64,000 bases of DNA, taken from Fremontodendron californicum (Eukaryota > Streptophyta > Magnoliopsida > Malvales > Malvaceae). The stretch lies in NCBI GenBank assembly GCA_030761205.1, contig JAULJL010000033.1:1116001-1180000 (forward strand), given 5' to 3'. Of this stretch, positions 21,283-34,207 are shown one piece after another (position 1 is the first letter of the stretch; each line of letters opens with the position of its first letter). The translations under genes and the position numbers were made by a program. The notes beneath the pieces were generated by a model. That model searched no databases, was not told the DNA's origin, and saw only the letters and a program-made list of their open reading frames with translations.

Positions 21283-22921
21283 TTGATGTGTCCATATTAT
21301 TTCATTTATGCTATTTATTTTTCTTTCATTACCTATATATTTTTCTATATTGTTTTTTCCCCACCTATTTACAGGTGTACGGATATGGAATATGAGGACC
21401 TTCTTGTCAGTAATTCTAAAATTGATTTTGAAAGACCCATTTGCACGGGTGATTTTGAGGCAAACAAAGATACTGAAGATTATGGTCTACCTGCGGATTT
21501 ATTAAGGAAAATAGAACAAGAGGAGAAACAAGTACTTCCTCATAAGGAGTTATTGGAAATGATAAATCTGAGAAATAGTGAGGAGATAAAGGAGGTTAAA
21601 ATTGGGACCTCATTGTCATCATCAATAAAGAGTGAATTGATAGCCTTGCTCTGGGAATATGTACATGTATTTGCATGGTCATACCAAGACATGCCAGGGT
21701 TGGATCCAGATATTGTGGTTCATAAACTCCCTTTAAGGCAAGAGTGCAAGCCAATTCAGCAAAAGTTGAGAAGAATGAGGCCGGACATGCTATTAAAGAT
21801 AAAAGAGGAGGTGAAGAAGCAATTTGATGCTGGATTCTTAGAGGTGGCAAAATATCCAGAATGGGTGGCAAATATTGTTCCAGTACCAAAGAAGGATGGC
21901 AAGGTGTGAATGTACGTTGATTACCGAGATTTGAACAAGGCCAGTCCCAAAGATAATTTCCCTTTACCCCACATCGATACTCTGGTAGATAATACGGCAA
22001 AGAGTTCTTTGTTTTCTTTCATGGATGGATTTTCTGGATACAATCAGATTAAGATGGCACCAAAAGATATGGAGAAAACCACATTTGTTACAATATGGGG
22101 AGCATTCTGCTACAAGGTAATGCCGTTTGGGTTGAAGAATGCTGGGGCAACATATCAGAGAGCCATGGAGACCTTGTTTCATGATATGATGCATAAGGGA
22201 ATTGAGGTCTATGTTGATAATATGATTGCAAAGTCACAAGGAGAAGAGGAGCATATTGCAAATCTTAAGAATCTCTTTAAACGACTAAGAAAGTTTCGAG
22301 TTAAGCTAAACTCGACAAAATGCATTTTTGGAGTCACTTCGGGGAAATTATTGGGTTTTTTTTTTGTCAACAAAAGGGGAATTGAGATTGATCCGGATAA
22401 AGTGAAGGCCATTCAGAATTTGCCACCTCCACGTACTCAAAAAGAAGTAAGAGGCTTTCTGGGAAGATTGAATTACATTGCTCGGTTTATTTCTCAGTTA
22501 ACCGATAAATGTGATCCAATATTTAAATTAATTCGAAAACATGATCCAGGAGAATGGGATGAAGGTTGTCAGATCGCCTTTGAAAAGGTTAAACATTATC
22601 TATCCAATCCACCAATATTCATGCCACCTGTTCCGGATAAACCAATGATATTGTATCTATCAGTATTTGAGAGATCCATGGGTTGTGTTTTGGGGCAGCT
22701 TGATGAGACTGGAAAGAAAGAACAGGCGTTTTACTATCTTAGCAAGAAGTTCACAAATTATGAGCTAAAATATTTGTTGGTAGAAAAGTTGCACTATGCC
22801 TTAACTTGGACTGCTCGAAGACTCAGACAGTACATGTTGTACCACACGACGTGATTGCCAAGCTAGATCCATTCAAATACATGTTGGAAGCACCTTATTT
22901 ATCAGGGAGAATAACAAGATA
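21283..22921 (+). pseudogene. Element B reverse transcriptase and first RNase H (Tat-type Ty3/gypsy), decayed
   Basis: The reading frame from 21388 gives a connector (LPADLLRKIEQEEKQVLPHK, EEIKEVKIGTSL), then the RT core: WVANIVPVPKKDGKV, a TGA at 21907, VDYRDLNKASPKDNFPLPHI, FMDGFSGYNQIKMAP and FGLKNAGATYQRAM. The catalytic box reads YVDNMIAKS in place of YVDD. The RNase H part (LYLSVFERSMGCVLGQ) has lost its first Asp, and the frame breaks near 22852 with a further TAG at 22919. RT would copy element RNA into DNA; this copy is inactive. Confidence 0.93.
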
Positions 22922-23621
22922 GCAGGTTTTGTTGTCAGAGTACGACATTGTATATGTAAGTCAGAAAGCTATCAAGGGCAGTGCAGTGGTTGAATTTTTA
23001 GCCAGCCGAGTAGTGGAAGATTGTGAGCCATTGAACTTTGATTTCCCAGATGAAGATTTGATGTATGTTTCTCAAGCGGATGAGGTTCCCCCGAAGAAGA
23101 AAGTATGGAAAATGTACTTTGATGGTGTATCTAATGCCATGGGGCACGGAATCGATGCAGTGCTCTATCCCCAGAAGAAGATTATTATCCTTTCATTGCC
23201 AGATTGGATTTTGATTGTACAAACAATACTGCTGAGTATGAGGCGTGTACTATGGGCCTTCGTGTTGCAGTGGACAAAAAAATCAAAATATTAGAAGTTT
23301 TCGAAGATTTAGCCCTAGTGATATACCAGTTACGGGGAGAATGGGAAACTCGAGATACAAAAACTAATCCGATACAGAGAACTCATACTAAGTTTGTTGG
23401 AGGAGTTTGAAGAAGTGATTTTCAATTACTTCCCTCGAGAGAAAAACCGAATGGCGGATGCTCTGGCTACTTTGTCATCAATGTTTAAAATGAATGAAGG
23501 GTCTGAAGTTGTGCCGATAAAGATGAGTATATATGAGTCTCCTGCTCATTGCCTGGGTATCGAAGAAGAAGCAGATAGCCTCCCTTGGTACAACGACATC
23601 TTGCAGTACATCAAGAGTTAA
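22922..23621 (+). pseudogene. Element B second (archaeal-type) RNase H, frameshifted
   Basis: Two overlapping frames give KVWKMYFDGVSNAMGHGI, then after a shift near 23200 CTNNTAEYEACTMGLRVAV, LALVIYQLRGEWETRD, and after another shift FNYFPREKNRMADALATLSS. This second RNase H between the classical RNase H and integrase marks the Tat lineage. The usual GDS active-site phrase reads FEDLALV, and at least two frameshifts separate the blocks. Confidence 0.85.
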
Positions 23622-24821
23622 CATTATCTAGAACGGGCAACAGAAAATGACAAGAAGACTCTGAGAAGGTTAGCAATGGGTTTGGTTCTAGATGGTGAGA
23701 TTATGTACAAGAAAGGGAAAGACTAAGTCTTATTAAGATGTGTCGGATCTGCCAAAGCTAGAAGAATTATAGAAGAGGTCCATGAAGGGATATGTGGCAC
23801 CCATGCCTATGGTCACATGCTTGCTAAGCAGATTATGAGGGTAGGATATTATTGGCTAACGATGGAAGGAGATTGTATCAGTTATTCCCAGAAATGCCAT
23901 AAATGCCAGATCTATGTAGATAAGATTCATGTGCCGCCATCACCATTGCATGTCATGACTGCACCATAGCCATTTTCAATGTGGGGAATGGATATGATTG
24001 GGCCTATTACCCTGAAAGCTTCAAATGGGCATCACTTCATCCTGGTGGCCATAGATTTTTTCACAAAGTGGGTAGAAGTTGCTTCCTATGCGAATGTAAC
24101 GAAGTCGGTGGTAATGCAGATTTGTAAAAAAGGAAATCATATGCCGGTATGGATTTCCAGCAAGAATTATTTCAAATAATGCTCTCAATCTGAATAATAA
24201 GATGATGAGAGAAGTGTGTACTCAGTTCAAGATCACGCATCATAATTCGGCACCTTATCGTCCGAAGATGAATGGGGCAGTAGAAGCAGCCAACAAGAAC
24301 ATCAAAAAGATTGTTGAAAAGATGACTGATGTCTACAAGGATTGGCATGAGATCTTGCCTTTTTCTCTTCATGCATATCGAACCTCGGTTCACACATCTA
24401 AAGGGGCAGCGCCATTTTCTTTGGTATACGGGATGGAAGCAGTGCTACCTATTGAAGTTGAAATTCCTTCACTTCGGGTCTTGATAGAGGTTGGCCTAGA
24501 AGAGGTAGAATGGGTTAGAGCTCATTATGAACAGCTTGAATCTCATCGAGAAGAAAAGATTGAAAGCAATTTGTCATGGACAGTTGTATCAGAAAAGGAT
24601 GATTCGAGCCCACAACAAGAAGGTTTCGAGAAAGAGAGTTGGTACTGAGGAAAATTCTCCCTATAGTGAAGGATCCGCGAGGAAAATGGGCTCCAAATTG
24701 AGTAAAACCCTATATGGTAAAAAGAGCTTTTTCTGGAGGGGCATTGATTCTAACTCGGATGGACGGGGATGATCTGAGAAATCCCATGAATGCTGATGAA
24801 TTAAAGAAGTATTATGCTTGA
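23622..24821 (+). pseudogene. Element B integrase, decayed
   Basis: Zinc-binding HHCC (VHEGICGTHAYGH then CHKCQ) and the first catalytic Asp (WGMDMIGPI) are present. The second catalytic site reads ARIISNNALN with Asn for Asp. The Glu side is NGAVEAANKN. The C-terminal part (KAICHGQLYQKRMIRAHNKK, NADELKKYYA) follows after a frame change near 24550 and ends at the TGA of 24819-24821. Stops lie at 23619, 23724, 23967 and 24177. Integrase would insert element DNA into the genome. Confidence 0.9.
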
Positions 24822-26276
24822 AAAAAAAAGTGTGTGCTATTCACATGGAAATTCGAATGATTCCAAGTGTAAAAATGGAAATTCTATATATCTATCTCCC
24901 CTGAGAGTTTCTTTTTAATGAAAATATTCATGCTTGATATGATGAATGGCCATCTTTTATATTCCTTTCACTAAGAAGAAATTATCCTTAGTCACCCCTT
25001 TGAGCCTTAGGAACTATTTCTTTCTTTGAACCTTGATCAAGGATCACCCTCTACACTAGAGGGCAAATGCGAGGAAAAATATTTAAAAATCATGGCAAAA
25101 AAGAGAGCCATCGAAAAATGTGAAACCAAAGAATGGCAAATGAAAGCCATCAATGAAAGAAAAAGATTGAAAAAGAAAAGTCCAAAAAAAAGGGGGACAA
25201 ATGATTCAAGAATGAATCTTCATTAGGAAATGATCCTTGATCCAATCACCCTTAAACACACTTTGGGCCTATTTATCCTTTCTTTCTAAACCCGAACCTT
25301 GGCCTACATTACGTGCTTTAAAAGTCTTTTTTGATCAAGCATGGATATTTAATTTGAAAGGTTGTTCTCATAATTTATCCTATCTTTTGAATTGACATTT
25401 TTACCTTGGAGAGGTTTAAGCCGAAAACCCGCAAAGGGAGACTTAATACCGAGTGGGGAACACTTGAGTTGAAAACCCGCAAAGGGCGGCTCAAGTACTG
25501 ATTAAGGTTTGAATCAATGCTCCGTGTAAAGGGGGAGAAAGTATATGAAAATCAGAGGAAAGGGGAACAACTCAGTCTGATGTAACTACGGAAGCCGAGA
25601 GATTACCCAAGTAAATTGCTCGTTCAAGAGAAATTTCAGATGATTTGAGAAATAAGGGGTCCAAGATATTCCGTATCCAGGGCATCTATAACCTATGACT
25701 TTACATTTGCTCTTATATCCTTGATATTCATTTTTTTCATTTTAAAACATTTCTTGCAATAAATTCTTGTTATCCTTTTCATGACATTTTGCTTGTTTCA
25801 TATTTTCTTTCATACATTTTTGAGATGCATTATGATTGTTATTAAATTGAATGATGATTAGTAAGCATAAAAATTTTAAATAAAAGGATTTCAGAGTATT
25901 ACTAAGGAGTAGATTTAAAACTTTGAAAAGGATTGGAAAAATTCACCAGGTAAAGGAAAACAGTGAATGTGTTGGAGACTCCGTCATGAAGTCAGAAAAT
26001 TTGTGAATTTCAGCAAAAGACAGAAACTGGGACTGTTTGACAAGTTATCTTGAGTGAAAGGTTCCTTAAGTGGGGCACCAATGAACAATTGAAGACTCTG
26101 TCATGAAGTTGGATAATCCGTGAACTTCAAAGAAACCATGGATTAGAAATTATGACACAATCATTTGATTGCATTCATCCTTAGGAAATATATAAGCATT
26201 TGCAAAGCATGTCATTCTCATCATTGTATTTAGCTAACATTGCAAAAATCTGGAAAACTTTGGCTCCCCCAAATTG
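24822..26276 (+). other. Post-pol 3' UTR of element B
   Basis: No coding potential; the short lysine-rich ORF at 25026-25226 is low-complexity. The first 500 bases align with A (3700-4400). At 25420-25495 the phrase GAAAACCCGCAAAGGG occurs twice, the second time inside an inverted repeat CTTGAG...CTCAAG (25463-25495) that could form a hairpin. From 25500 to 26276 nothing further is recognisable. Confidence 0.6.
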
Positions 26277-26329
26277 AACTCGTTTTTCTTCTCAAATGAG
26301 TCGAGCCCCGAGACCACTGTCGAGGTATG

Positions 26330-26960
26330 CTTCTTTTTAAATCGAACTCATTCTGTTTCTCAAATGAGTCAGGCCCCGAGACCGCCGTGGAGGTATGTTC
26401 ATTTCATTTTCAAGTTAAATTTATTTTTTCCAAATGAATCAAACCCAGGATCATTCTTAGTATTTTCTTTTGTTTTAACTCGAATTCATTCTGTTTATCA
26501 AATGAGTCGAGCCTCGAGACCATCGTCGAGGTATTTCTTTTTGTTTTAAATCAAATTCATTCTGTTTATCAAATGAGTCGAGCCCCGAGACCATCATTGA
26601 GGTATTTCCTTTTGTTTTAAATCGAATTCATTCTGTTTATCAAATGAGTCGAGCCTCGAGACCATCGTCGAGGTATTTCCTTTTGTTTTAAATCGAATTC
26701 TTTCAGCTTATCAAATGAGTCGAGACTTGAGACCATCGTCGAGGTATTTCCTTTTGTTTTTAATCGAACTCGTTCTGCTTCTCAAATGTGTCGAGCCCGA
26801 GACCATCGTCGAGGTATTTCCTTTTGTTTTAAATCGAATTCATTCTGCTTCTCAAATAAGTCGAACCCGAGACCATCGTCGAGGTACTTCCTTTTGTTTT
26901 AAGTCGAACTCGTTCTACTTATCAAATGAGTCGAGCCTTGAGACCATCGTCAAGGTATTT
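26330..26960 (+). repeat. 72-bp-type tandem array in element B, about nine units
   Basis: The unit shared with A (GTCGAGGTATTTCCTTTTG, AAATGAGTCGAGC) recurs with steps of about 70-72 bases. Units vary more than in A and show no 216-base higher-order order. Short plus-strand ORFs here (26274-26549, 26715-26969) are repeat artefacts. Confidence 0.85.
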
Positions 26961-27651
26961 TCTTTTTAAATCATGCATAAGACCTCCTAACACCATTCTT
27001 AAGACCTTCGGGTATAGTTTTTCTTTAAATCATGGATAAGACCTCCAGGCACCATTCTTAAGACTTCCGAGCATCATCTTTAAAGTCGCATACAACGCAA
27101 TTTTCAAAATCAAAGATCAGACCTCCGAGCACCTTTTTTAAGACCTCCGAGCACAATTACTCAAAATCATGGATAAGACCTCCAGGCGCCATATTCAAAA
27201 AAGTACCTCCGGTTTCACCCAGGTTTTTTTTCGACTTCTGGTTTCGTCCAAGTCATCACCTTGAAAATTATCTATGGTTTCGCCTGGATAACTTTTCGAC
27301 TTCTGGTTTTGCCCAAGTCATCACCTTGAAATCTATGGTTTCGCCTAGATAACTCTTCGACTTCTAGTTTCGCCCAAGTCATCACTTTGCAAATCGAACT
27401 CGTTTCCTTAAAACGGGTCAAGCCTTGATTAGTTAGGAAATTCAATTTAAGGATAAAATCTTCTATTTACAGCTTTTTCAACAAAAAAAAAAATTGAAAA
27501 ATGAAAAAAATGGAAAATGGAAAAAGAAAAAAGAATGAATGAGAAATGATGAACGAAAACCCTTTTCCCTTCTCTTCACATGTGATTTCACTAACCAGAC
27601 AAAATTAGTGTTTGTTTATCTTTGCCTAATTCATTATTCTCAGCAATAGCC
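26961..27651 (+). repeat. Degenerate AGACCTYCGGGCACC and 65-bp-type units in element B
   Basis: A few diverged 23-bp-type units (26975-27180) and about three 65-bp-type units (27210-27400) appear in the same order as in A, then an A-rich pre-PPT segment. This is a shorter version of A's block. Confidence 0.75.
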
Positions 27652-27664
27652 AAAGAGGGGCAGC
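27652..27664 (+). other. Polypurine tract of element B
   Basis: AAAGAGGGGCAGC directly before TGTAGACACC, identical to A's PPT. Confidence 0.88.
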
Positions 27665-30600
27665 TGTAGACACCTAATTTTGTCCGGACCACTAAACCAG
27701 GTATGCTTTCTTCCTAAATTGATGTTTCAGAATGCAAAAAGGCTTTTCTCATCCTGCAGGTGGTACTCTGAGACTTAGTCTAAGAAGTCAAGCATAAAAA
27801 GTCAAACTTGAAAAAGTCACCTCGAAAAAGTCAACCCCAAAAAGTCAATTACTAAAAAAGTCAACCCACTTTCAAAATCAAGATTTGATGTTCAATTGAA
27901 AAATGGTGAAAGAATTTTGATAATCCGAGGTCTACATTGAAAGGTATAGAGTCCGGAAGTTGGGTTACGGAGATTTAGTAGAAAGAAAACCCTAGTTCAA
28001 AATTTTTGGGGAAAAGTGCTTAAACGATCAAATTGGTCGAAATTGAAGGTTCCAAATGAAAGATAAGCAATGACTATGGGTAATGGTGAAGCTACTTGGA
28101 AGAAAAACTGAAAGAAAAGACAATTCGGAAGAAAACTGAGAATTAGAGTTTTTAGTGGATTTTGGTAAAATTGGGGAAAATTGTAGAAATGGCACGATTC
28201 GGTAAAACTAAAGCCTTTAATTGATGAGAAGTGAGAAAACAAGGATAGCCCAAGGCTCAGTTTGAAGAAAATCTGAGAAAAGAGCCGATTGGAGGAAAAA
28301 CGAAAAAAGAGGAAATTCTCGATAGTGAAAAAAGGAAAAATGAAATCGAAAGGGAATTTTATTGTAAAAATTGGGTGTTTTCGGACCAACTCCAATTCAA
28401 TATATGAAAAAAGCCCAGGAAAAGAAAATCTGAAATTCAGATTTGTTTTGAGCAAAACCAGGCTTTGGAGGCAAAAGGGCAAAATTGGAAATTTTGGGGA
28501 AAATAGCAAATGAACTCCAAAAATTCTAAAAATTTGCAGATCTCATTTTTAAATCATTTCGAAGAGATTGGCGAAATAAAATCTGGATTCGGAGTTCATT
28601 TGCAAAATGGCCAAATCCTGGGCCCATTATGTAGAAAGTCAAAACGATAAATCTCGAAAAAATAGCAAATGAGTTCCAAAAATTCTAAAAATTTTCATAT
28701 CTCATTCTTAAATTATTTGGAAGAGATTGGCAGAAAAAAATCTAAATTCGGAGTTCGTTTGCGAAATGGCCAAATCTCGGACCCACTATTCAGAAATTCA
28801 AAAAGATAAATCCTGGAAAAATAGCAAATAAGTTCCAAAAATTCTGAAAATTTGCAGATCTCATTCTTAAATTATTTGGAAGATATTGGAAAAAGAAAAT
28901 CTGGATTCGGAGTTCGTTTGCAAAATGGCCAAATCTCGGGCCCACTACGCAGAAATTCAAGTAGATAAATCTCGAAAAAATAGCAAATGAGCTCCAAAAT
29001 TTGTAAAAAATTCCAGACCACACTTTTATATTATTTGGAAGATATTGGTGAAGAAAAATCTGGATCCGGATCTTGTTTAAAAATGGTGAAAGTTCGAGTG
29101 CACAAAAGGGCAATTTTGGAAGAACAAATCCAAAAAAATAGCAAATGGGCTAGAAAAATTTTGAAAACTTTCAGAATTCAATTTTTTATTGTTTCAGAAG
29201 TATTAAGAAAATAAAATTTGAATTTGGAGTCTGTTTTCTATTTATTTAGGTTCGGGGGTCAAAAAGGTCATTTTATCGAAGAAACCAAAAAGGGCATTTC
29301 TTGTAATGGAATTGGGCTGGATTTTAAGAGGGAAATCAGCCAAGCCCATAATGGAGATTTATTTTTATGAGCCATTTTATCTAAAGGCCAAGAGTGAATA
29401 AGAAGGTAGTTATTTTTTATCAAGCCTTTCAATTTGCAACAAATGGACCAATGGATGGAGGGGGATGATGTCATATTTTGGAAATCCTGTTTATGACATC
29501 ATCTTCATGACATCATATTTAGGAGCTGATTATTCTAATCTCATGGTGAAAATTTTACATAGAAAGCATCTTAAAGTGATAGCCATTGGATGAGAAAAAA
29601 ATAACTACCTTCCTTCTAGAAGGAAGGCCATTCAGCCAAGGGGAATAAGGGGGGTTGAGCAATTTTTTTTTTACAAGTTTTGGAGGCTAAAAAGAGGAAA
29701 TATATAAGGAGAAAAGGAGAGAAAAAAGAAAGGAAAAAGATAGAAGAAAAAAAGAGAAGAAAAAGAAGGGTTTTTTCTTGTTTCTTCTTGATTTGGAAAG
29801 CTGGAGCAAGGTAGCTATGCTCTTTCATGGTTATTTTTCATATTTTATTGATATGTTCTTGTTTATGGATTGATATTTTTTCTTTTTTATGAAATAAACT
29901 TGTTTCTAAAGAGCTACTATTTTGTTTTTTTAAAAAGAAAATAAAAAACAACAAGTTTTCATCCTTGTTTTTATCATGGCCGAATGGGTTGCTTTTTGGT
30001 AAATGATTTTGTTTTTGATCTTGTTCATGAGTATTGTTGTGGTAGGTTAGCTTACTTGTGTTAGATTAGCTTGATTTGTGGTAGGTTAGCTTGATTGTGA
30101 TAGTTTAACAATATACCATGCTATGTGTTTGAGGAAATACCTTGCTAAATTTATAAGACCATTAGGCCATGCTAGGTTTAAATCACCATGTTTGTGTTTT
30201 TTGTGTGTGTTAACTTGTTTAGTATGCTTCCATGGTTTACATATTTAAACCATGTCATATGTTTGTTATATTGTCATTGATATGTTCATGAGTTATGTTA
30301 CTCACTATATTTGATTTACTAACATGTTTGCCAACCATGTGTTTGTGTTATTTGCTAGCTAGGATTTTACCATGTGATTTGAGGGCTGTTCGGCCAACAT
30401 GACTTTTTTTGATTTGTGTGTGCATTTTCATTTTGTTTAGTTGATAGGTTTTTCATTTCATGCCTTAACATTGTGTATTTTGATTTGGTTTGCCATGTGT
30501 TTGTGTTATTGGCTAAATAGGATTGCATTAGGCTATTTGGTGGCCATTCGGCCTTTGCATGTGTTTTTTCCTTGTGTGTGCATTTTCATTTTGTTTAGGT

Positions 30601-33271
30601 ACCATTGCTTTGCATTATTATGCCATGAAATTGTGTATTAGTTGCTGTTTGTTCATGCATTAGTATTGGTTTATAGGTTACTATATGTTCATGACATTTT
30701 CATGCATTCTCATGACATTTAAGGTCTAGAATCATATTGGTATTGCCATACATATTCCCGTGCATATAAAATCTAGAATCATATTGATATTGCCATGCAT
30801 TTGCTATGCTATTTAGGTCTTAGGTCACTTTGTATTGCCATGCATCTCATGTCACTTTAGGTCTAAGTCTCATTTGCATTATCATGCATCTCATGCATAC
30901 TTAGGTTAGGATTACATTTATTGCCATGCAAACTCATGCTAGGCAGTAGGTTATTTTGTATTGCCATGCATTTATCACATCATTTAGGTTTTAAATCATG
31001 CATTTCATACATTCAATTTGTTTTATGATCATGCATCTCATGTCATGCCACATGATTTATGACTTAGGCCAATCAATGGTTCAAAGTCATGCTCACTTGA
31101 GCATACTTGTGGAAAATTAAAGAGTTGTCAAATTGATTATTCTACCCTTGTGATTTTTTTTACTTAGCCAATTTTTGTCTAACTTTTTAGAGGTATTAGC
31201 TACTATTTGTAGGTCTTTAGGAGAGTCTCCAATATTTTTACTTTGATTTTTAAATGATTTTATCAAAGGCAAAAAAAATGTAATCTTTAGGAGAGTCTCG
31301 ATTTTTCTGGGAAGTCATCTTTAATCATAAAATTAAGACAATTTTTTATCGTGTAGGTTTACAAGTTCTGAGTCTCCCGTATTTTTTTTTTAAATTTTTT
31401 TGAATTTTTGAAAATAGGTTAAAACATCACTTTTTAAAACTGGACAGTAGAGGCAGATTTGAATTTAAAAGAAAGGCAATTGTTGAATTTGGCTAAGGCA
31501 TTTAGAGGGGGTTGGTTAGAAACTTTAGCTACTATCTTAGGGTAGTTTCTAAGCGTTTTTAATCTTTAAAAATGATTTGATGAAGCTCGGGTCAAGGATG
31601 GTCAAGTCCGGAATTTTAAACTTAGGAAATTAGAGCTATTTTAAAAGGGTGGTTCGGCTAGAGTTCTATTTTTTTTATCCAAGATTTTTAAAATTATTTT
31701 CAAACAAATCATAAAGTATTTTGATTTTATAAAATTTAATTTGATATATTTTTCTAAGGTAGCCGGATATCTTTTTAGATATAAAAACTTCCTTAATTAA
31801 AGGAAAAAATACACTTTCATGCATTGCATTTTTCATATTCATGCATATTGTATGATATATGATTTTTTTTTTGCTATGATAATTTCTATGGTATTGTTAT
31901 TATTTTGATTTATATTTTTTGGTGTTATATTGTTTGTTATATGTTTTTTAATATTTCATGCTATTCTATGCTTTTTATTTTTGTCACATTATTTAGCATA
32001 TACTATGTTCATGCATTATTATTTTTATTTTTATCTTCATACATATTTCATGATAGCATTATTTTATGTTTCATATCATTTCATGTCACTTAGGACACTT
32101 CATTTCATTTCATTTAGGATATTTTATTTCATTTAGAATATCATGTCATTTAGATCATATCATTTCATTTAGAATATACCATGTTACTTAGGTTATTTCC
32201 TTTCATATAGAATATATTATATCACTTAGGATATTTCATTTAGGACATTTCATTTCCTTTAGGATATTTCATTTCATTTAGAATATCATGTCATTTAAGT
32301 CATATCATTTCATTTAGAGTATCTCATGTTACTTAGGTTATTTCATTTCATATAGAATATATTATGTTACTTATGACATTTCATTTCATTTAGGATATTT
32401 CATTTCATTTAGAATATCATGTCATTTAAATCATTTCATTTCATCTCATTTAAAATATATTATGATACTTAGGATATCTCATTTCATTTAGAATATGCTA
32501 TGTCATTTAAATTAAATCATTTAGGTTACATTATCTAGACTTTGATTGTCATACATATTCATGTTCATATTGTTCTAAACAAAAATATTTTGAAGAAGAT
32601 AATGATTTTCAATAAAACAAAAATATTCTCAAGTTAAAATAATTCATGTATTCTCTTCCGGGTTGCTGGGGAGGATATCATCAATTATCATTAATAATGG
32701 AATATCTTTCTTAAAACGAGAATGATTCAGAAAATTTTCTAAATGAATAAAAATTTCTATATTTTGCCGAATTTTCGAGGAATGTAAGAAAATTTTGAAT
32801 TAATAAATTTCGGATCATTTTCAATAAAAATTGGAATTATTTTTCTTTAAATTGGGAATTAATTTGAAATACTAAATTTAAAATCGACTTTTTATCGAGA
32901 CTTGAGATAACACACGATTAATAAGGTACCATTTTATACGGGCGTTGTGGGGGTGCTAATCCTTCCCCGTATGTAACCGAGTCCCGAACCCGCTTCTTTG
33001 ATTTCTCTGGTTTAAAAATGCAAACTTGAAATTGGTTTTAAAAAATATGTTAATTAATTTTAAAATGTTTTTACAAAACCAGTTTTAATAGGTGGCCGAC
33101 CACACCTAGCCAAAAAAGATTGGTGGCGACTCCATATTTTTTCGAGGTCATTTTCAAACCCTCATTTTATTTGAAGAGGAATTAAGTCATCTTTTCCTCT
33201 ATTTTTTCAATGTCATGCTTAACGAGTAATAAAGTCTCGCGTTGAGACTCGTTATTTTTTAGGTTGCGACA
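27665..33271 (+). mobile_element. 3' LTR of element B, 5607 bp
   Basis: Starts TGTAGACACC and ends GTTGCGACA. It carries, in order, an AAAGTCAA cluster (27790-27870), about three 159-bp-type U3 repeats (28500-29060), a TATATAAG promoter-like site near 29700 followed by purine-rich text, AT-rich middle text, and TTTAGAATAT/TCATTTC repeats (32080-32520). The conserved end runs from about 32650. No gene lies inside. It matches the reverse solo LTR 12687-17893 along its length with moderate divergence. Confidence 0.88.
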
Positions 33272-34207
33272 GCCAAGATTGAGTAGCAAGATAACATTTT
33301 TAAGAAAGGACAAGATTCTCCACTACTTGCCTACATGGCATTTTTGGCCAATGGGAGGCCTCCTAATTGCAAAGCCATGTGAAGGCCATGTGAAGAGCAT
33401 GTGAAGACTATGTGATGATGCCAAATGGATTAAAAATGCCACCTAGGAAGATCTTTTGATAGTAAGCATATGATCATGACAAGTGGCTTAGATATTTTGT
33501 AGAGATAAGAGACAAGAATAATCTAGGTGGAATTATTGGCCAATGAGAGGTTATAAGACTCTTAATTTAAGGGAAACATCATGCAAAAAGGAGACAAGAG
33601 CCCTTAATTTAAGGAAAGCATCATGCAAAAGGGGGACAAGAATTAGCCATGTGGCAAGGATGTTGGGAGAGCATCAAAGCATGACTTAGGCTAAAAAAAA
33701 GATGAGCACTCTCATTCGGCCAGCCTATAGAGAGAATAGGAGGAATTTTTTTTTTTTTTTGAAAGGGCTATTCACTACAATTTTGAGGAGAAAAGGAAGA
33801 GCAAAAAGAAAAACTCTTAAGGAAAAAAAAAAAAAAAAAGAGAAAGAGGGAGAAAGAAGAAGAAGTTTGAGTGCTTGATTTGGAACAGCTTTGCTAGGTA
33901 GCTATTTCTTCTCTTTTTTTTTTCAATTATTTTCTTTGATTTGATGTTCTTTTTCTTCTCTTTTCCATGTGATTTGTTAACTTTCTTTGTTGAATAAAAG
34001 GTTTTCAAAATAAATTTCTAATGGTTTTTTTTTCTTTCTTTTTATTCTTTACAAAAATAACAAAGTTTACAAAATTTTCCTACAATATTTCTTGCTTGGC
34101 CGAAACCTTGGTGGCCTTATAGTGCTTGTCTTTTGCTTGATTTTCTTGCTTGCATGTTGGATATGGGTTTCACCATTGTGGTAGGATAGATTTTTCTCTT
34201 TGGTTTT
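33272..34207 (+). mobile_element. Fragment of an older Tat-type LTR
   Basis: Resembles the promoter/mid part of B's LTR (compare AGCTTTGCTAGGTAGCTAT at 33890 with AGCAAGGTAGCTATG at 29805) but starts and stops without LTR termini. It may be the displaced 5' part of the degenerate LTR at 61411-63843. No coding sequence. Confidence 0.5.
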
